Assembly (NCBI GenBank): GCA_016124195.1
Contig: WGOE01000006.1
Coordinates: 186,001-250,000, forward strand
Length of the DNA: 64,000 nt
Source of the DNA: a bacterium
GTDB lineage: Bacteria > Pseudomonadota > Alphaproteobacteria > Rhodobacterales > Rhodobacteraceae
Reading direction: 5' to 3'
In this document: one piece after another, positions 62,967 through 64,000 of the stretch
How positions within the stretch are numbered: position 1 is the first letter of the stretch
Layout: every line of letters begins with the position of its first letter
Program-made: the position numbers and the translations under genes
The notes under the pieces: model-generated
Databases searched by the model: none
What the model was told of the DNA's origin: nothing
What the model saw: only the letters and a program-made list of their open reading frames with translations

Positions 62967-63707
62967 TCAGCCCAGGGTGCTGAGCACGGGCACGTGTTCC
63001 AAAAGCCAGTAGGAAAATTGCGAAAACCCGCCGGTGAGCATCAGGAGGCCGATGGTCCAAAGCATCAGGCCCATGATCCGCTCGATCTTCTCCATATGGG
63101 CCTTCATCAGCGACAGGACCGGGGCGAGCCGGGGAAAGAAAGCGGCAACCAGGAGGAACGGCACGCCAAGGCCCAAGGCATAGACCGCCAGCAACAGCGT
63201 GCCGCGCCCGATCGAGCCTTCCTGCGCCGCAATGGTCAGGATGGCGCCCAGTTGTGGCCCGATGCAGGGGGTCCAGCCGAAGGCGAAGGCCAGGCCCAGC
63301 ACATAGGCGCCGAGGGCCGAGCCGCCGCGGTCGCCCGCATCGATCCGGATGTCCTGATCCAGAAACCGGATCCGGTAAATCCCGATGAAATGCGCCCCGA
63401 AGATCATCACCACGATGGCAGCCAGCGTCGCGAAAGTCTGCGAGCGGGCCAGAAAGAACGCGCCAAACGCCGAGGAGGCCGCCCCCATCAGCAAGAACAC
63501 CGTGGACAGGCCCAGCACGAAAAAGCACGCAGCCATCAGGGCCTTGCTGCCCGATTTCAGCTCTCCCATGCTGATGCCGGACATATAGGCCAGATAGGGT
63601 GGCACGATCGGCAGGACACAGGGCGACAGGAACGACAGGATTCCAGCAGCCAGCGCCACGAACAGGGCCGGAAGAAGGCCTGCGTCAAGAATGTTGATGC
63701 CGAACAT
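62967..63707 (-). CDS. ccdA: Cytochrome c biogenesis protein CcdA
   Basis: A 246-residue polytopic protein with six membrane segments. The two redox cysteines are in FLSPCVLPIVPPYL (about 30) and FGWTPCIGPQLGAIL (about 148). CcdA moves electrons from cytoplasmic thioredoxin to periplasmic thiol proteins, used for heme attachment to cytochrome c. The start at 63707 (MFGINILDAG) follows AAAGGAG. Confidence 0.93.
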   Translation of the reverse strand: MFGINILDAGLLPALFVALAAGILSFLSPCVLPIVPPYLAYMSGISMGELKSGSKALMAACFFVLGLSTVFLLMGAASSAFGAFFLARSQTFATLAAIVVMIFGAHFIGIYRIRFLDQDIRIDAGDRGGSALGAYVLGLAFAFGWTPCIGPQLGAILTIAAQEGSIGRGTLLLAVYALGLGVPFLLVAAFFPRLAPVLSLMKAHMEKIERIMGLMLWTIGLLMLTGGFSQFSYWLLEHVPVLSTLG

Positions 63708-63827
63708 GGAAACTCCTTTTTCCTTGCCATAGCGGCTTTGCGGGCCGAGGTCACGTGGCGCGGCGACAACTTGGCGTGTGGTCTTTGGCGTCTCTTTTGG
63801 CTAACCCTGCCGCGAGGGAGAATTGCG

Positions 63828-64000
63828 ATGTGGGACGTCGAGCTGGATTGCGAAGGGCTTTTGTGCCCGCTGCCAGTGCTCAAGGCGCGGAAGCGGCTGG
63901 CAAGGATGCTGCCGGGGCAGGTGCTGTGTGTGCGGGCCACCGATGCGATGGCGCGGATCGACCTGCCGCATTTCTGTGCGCAAAGCGGCCATCGCTATAT
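63828..64000 (+). CDS. TusA-family sulfur carrier, C-terminus cut by window edge
   Basis: The frame from the ATG at 63828 reads MWDVELDCEGLLCPLPVLKA and on to the window end. The CPLP motif with Cys13 is the sulfur-carrying site of TusA/YeeD-like proteins, which pass persulfide sulfur in tRNA thiolation or other sulfur transfer. GAGGGAG lies ahead of the start. It is divergent from ccdA. About 57 residues are visible. Confidence 0.85.
   Translation, partial: MWDVELDCEGLLCPLPVLKARKRLARMLPGQVLCVRATDAMARIDLPHFCAQSGHRY

Overview
The window reads as chromosomal, house-keeping DNA from a GC-rich alphaproteobacterium, most probably a member of the Rhodobacteraceae (Rhodobacter/Paracoccus/Gemmobacter-like). 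The support is the protein content (RpoH of the RpoH-I type, an FdVI-type [2Fe-2S] ferredoxin, FdxA, CarD, DUF1178, a four-gene Anbu operon, HflK-HflC-DegP in a row), the GTTC-N7-GTTC type of LexA box used by alphaproteobacteria, and strong GC bias at third codon positions. I saw no prophage, insertion sequence, CRISPR array or rRNA. Genes are densely packed and no gene-free stretch exceeds about 300 bases.

Layout. 1-9 kb: partial glutathione S-transferase, secreted EF-hand protein, Nramp metal transporter behind a Fur/Mur-like box, rpiA-gor, then the membrane-protease control genes hflK-hflC and a DegP-type periplasmic protease. 9-13.6 kb: HD-domain protein, lipoprotein, a small SOS-controlled OB-fold protein, ferredoxin, DUF1178, NUDIX, Kdo transferase. 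13.6-20.5 kb: a polyamine-type ABC importer (potABCD) flanked by two amidases on the same strand. 20.5-28 kb: hybrid histidine kinase, small membrane protein, RluA-family pseudouridine synthase, rpoH, psd-pssA (phosphatidylethanolamine synthesis), a Gfo/Idh/MocA oxidoreductase and a host-attachment-family protein. 28-32 kb: oligoendopeptidase F and a ligase-associated exonuclease followed by a DNA ligase that has lost its adenylation domain. 32-36 kb: the Anbu operon (ATP-grasp, alpha-E, transglutaminase, Anbu). 36-45.5 kb: lipase and SCP2 protein, TPR protein, SUV3-like helicase with an S4 protein, FdxA, CarD, CobT and a Kef-type antiporter. 45.6-49 kb: an 1121-residue Ala/Pro-rich membrane protein whose two ends look like parts of a type II secretion/type IV pilus inner-membrane platform. 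49-56.9 kb: SIMPL protein, MetY, an orphan PhnM, a glycosyltransferase-like protein, DdaH, tRNA-Tyr, RlmB-type methyltransferase, a structured leader or sRNA candidate, CoA-binding protein, PurQ. 57-64 kb: a DctB/DctD-like two-component pair whose regulator lacks the GAFTGA loop, a cytochrome P450 with a membrane hydrolase, CcdA, and the start of a TusA-like protein.

The points most worth a second look are (1) a 133-residue protein equal to the C-terminal OB domain of DnaE2 alone, read from a promoter whose -10 is covered by a perfect LexA box and whose transcript appears leaderless; (2) the adenylation-domain-less DNA ligase beside its exonuclease partner; (3) the 1121-residue PilM/GspL-like plus PilP/GspC-like fusion; (4) the DctD-like regulator without a sigma-54 contact loop; (5) a family of five related 3'-end hairpin repeats and a separate pair of inverted hairpins that differ only by a symmetric change; and (6) a structured, terminator-ended leader or sRNA candidate just before the CoA-binding gene.
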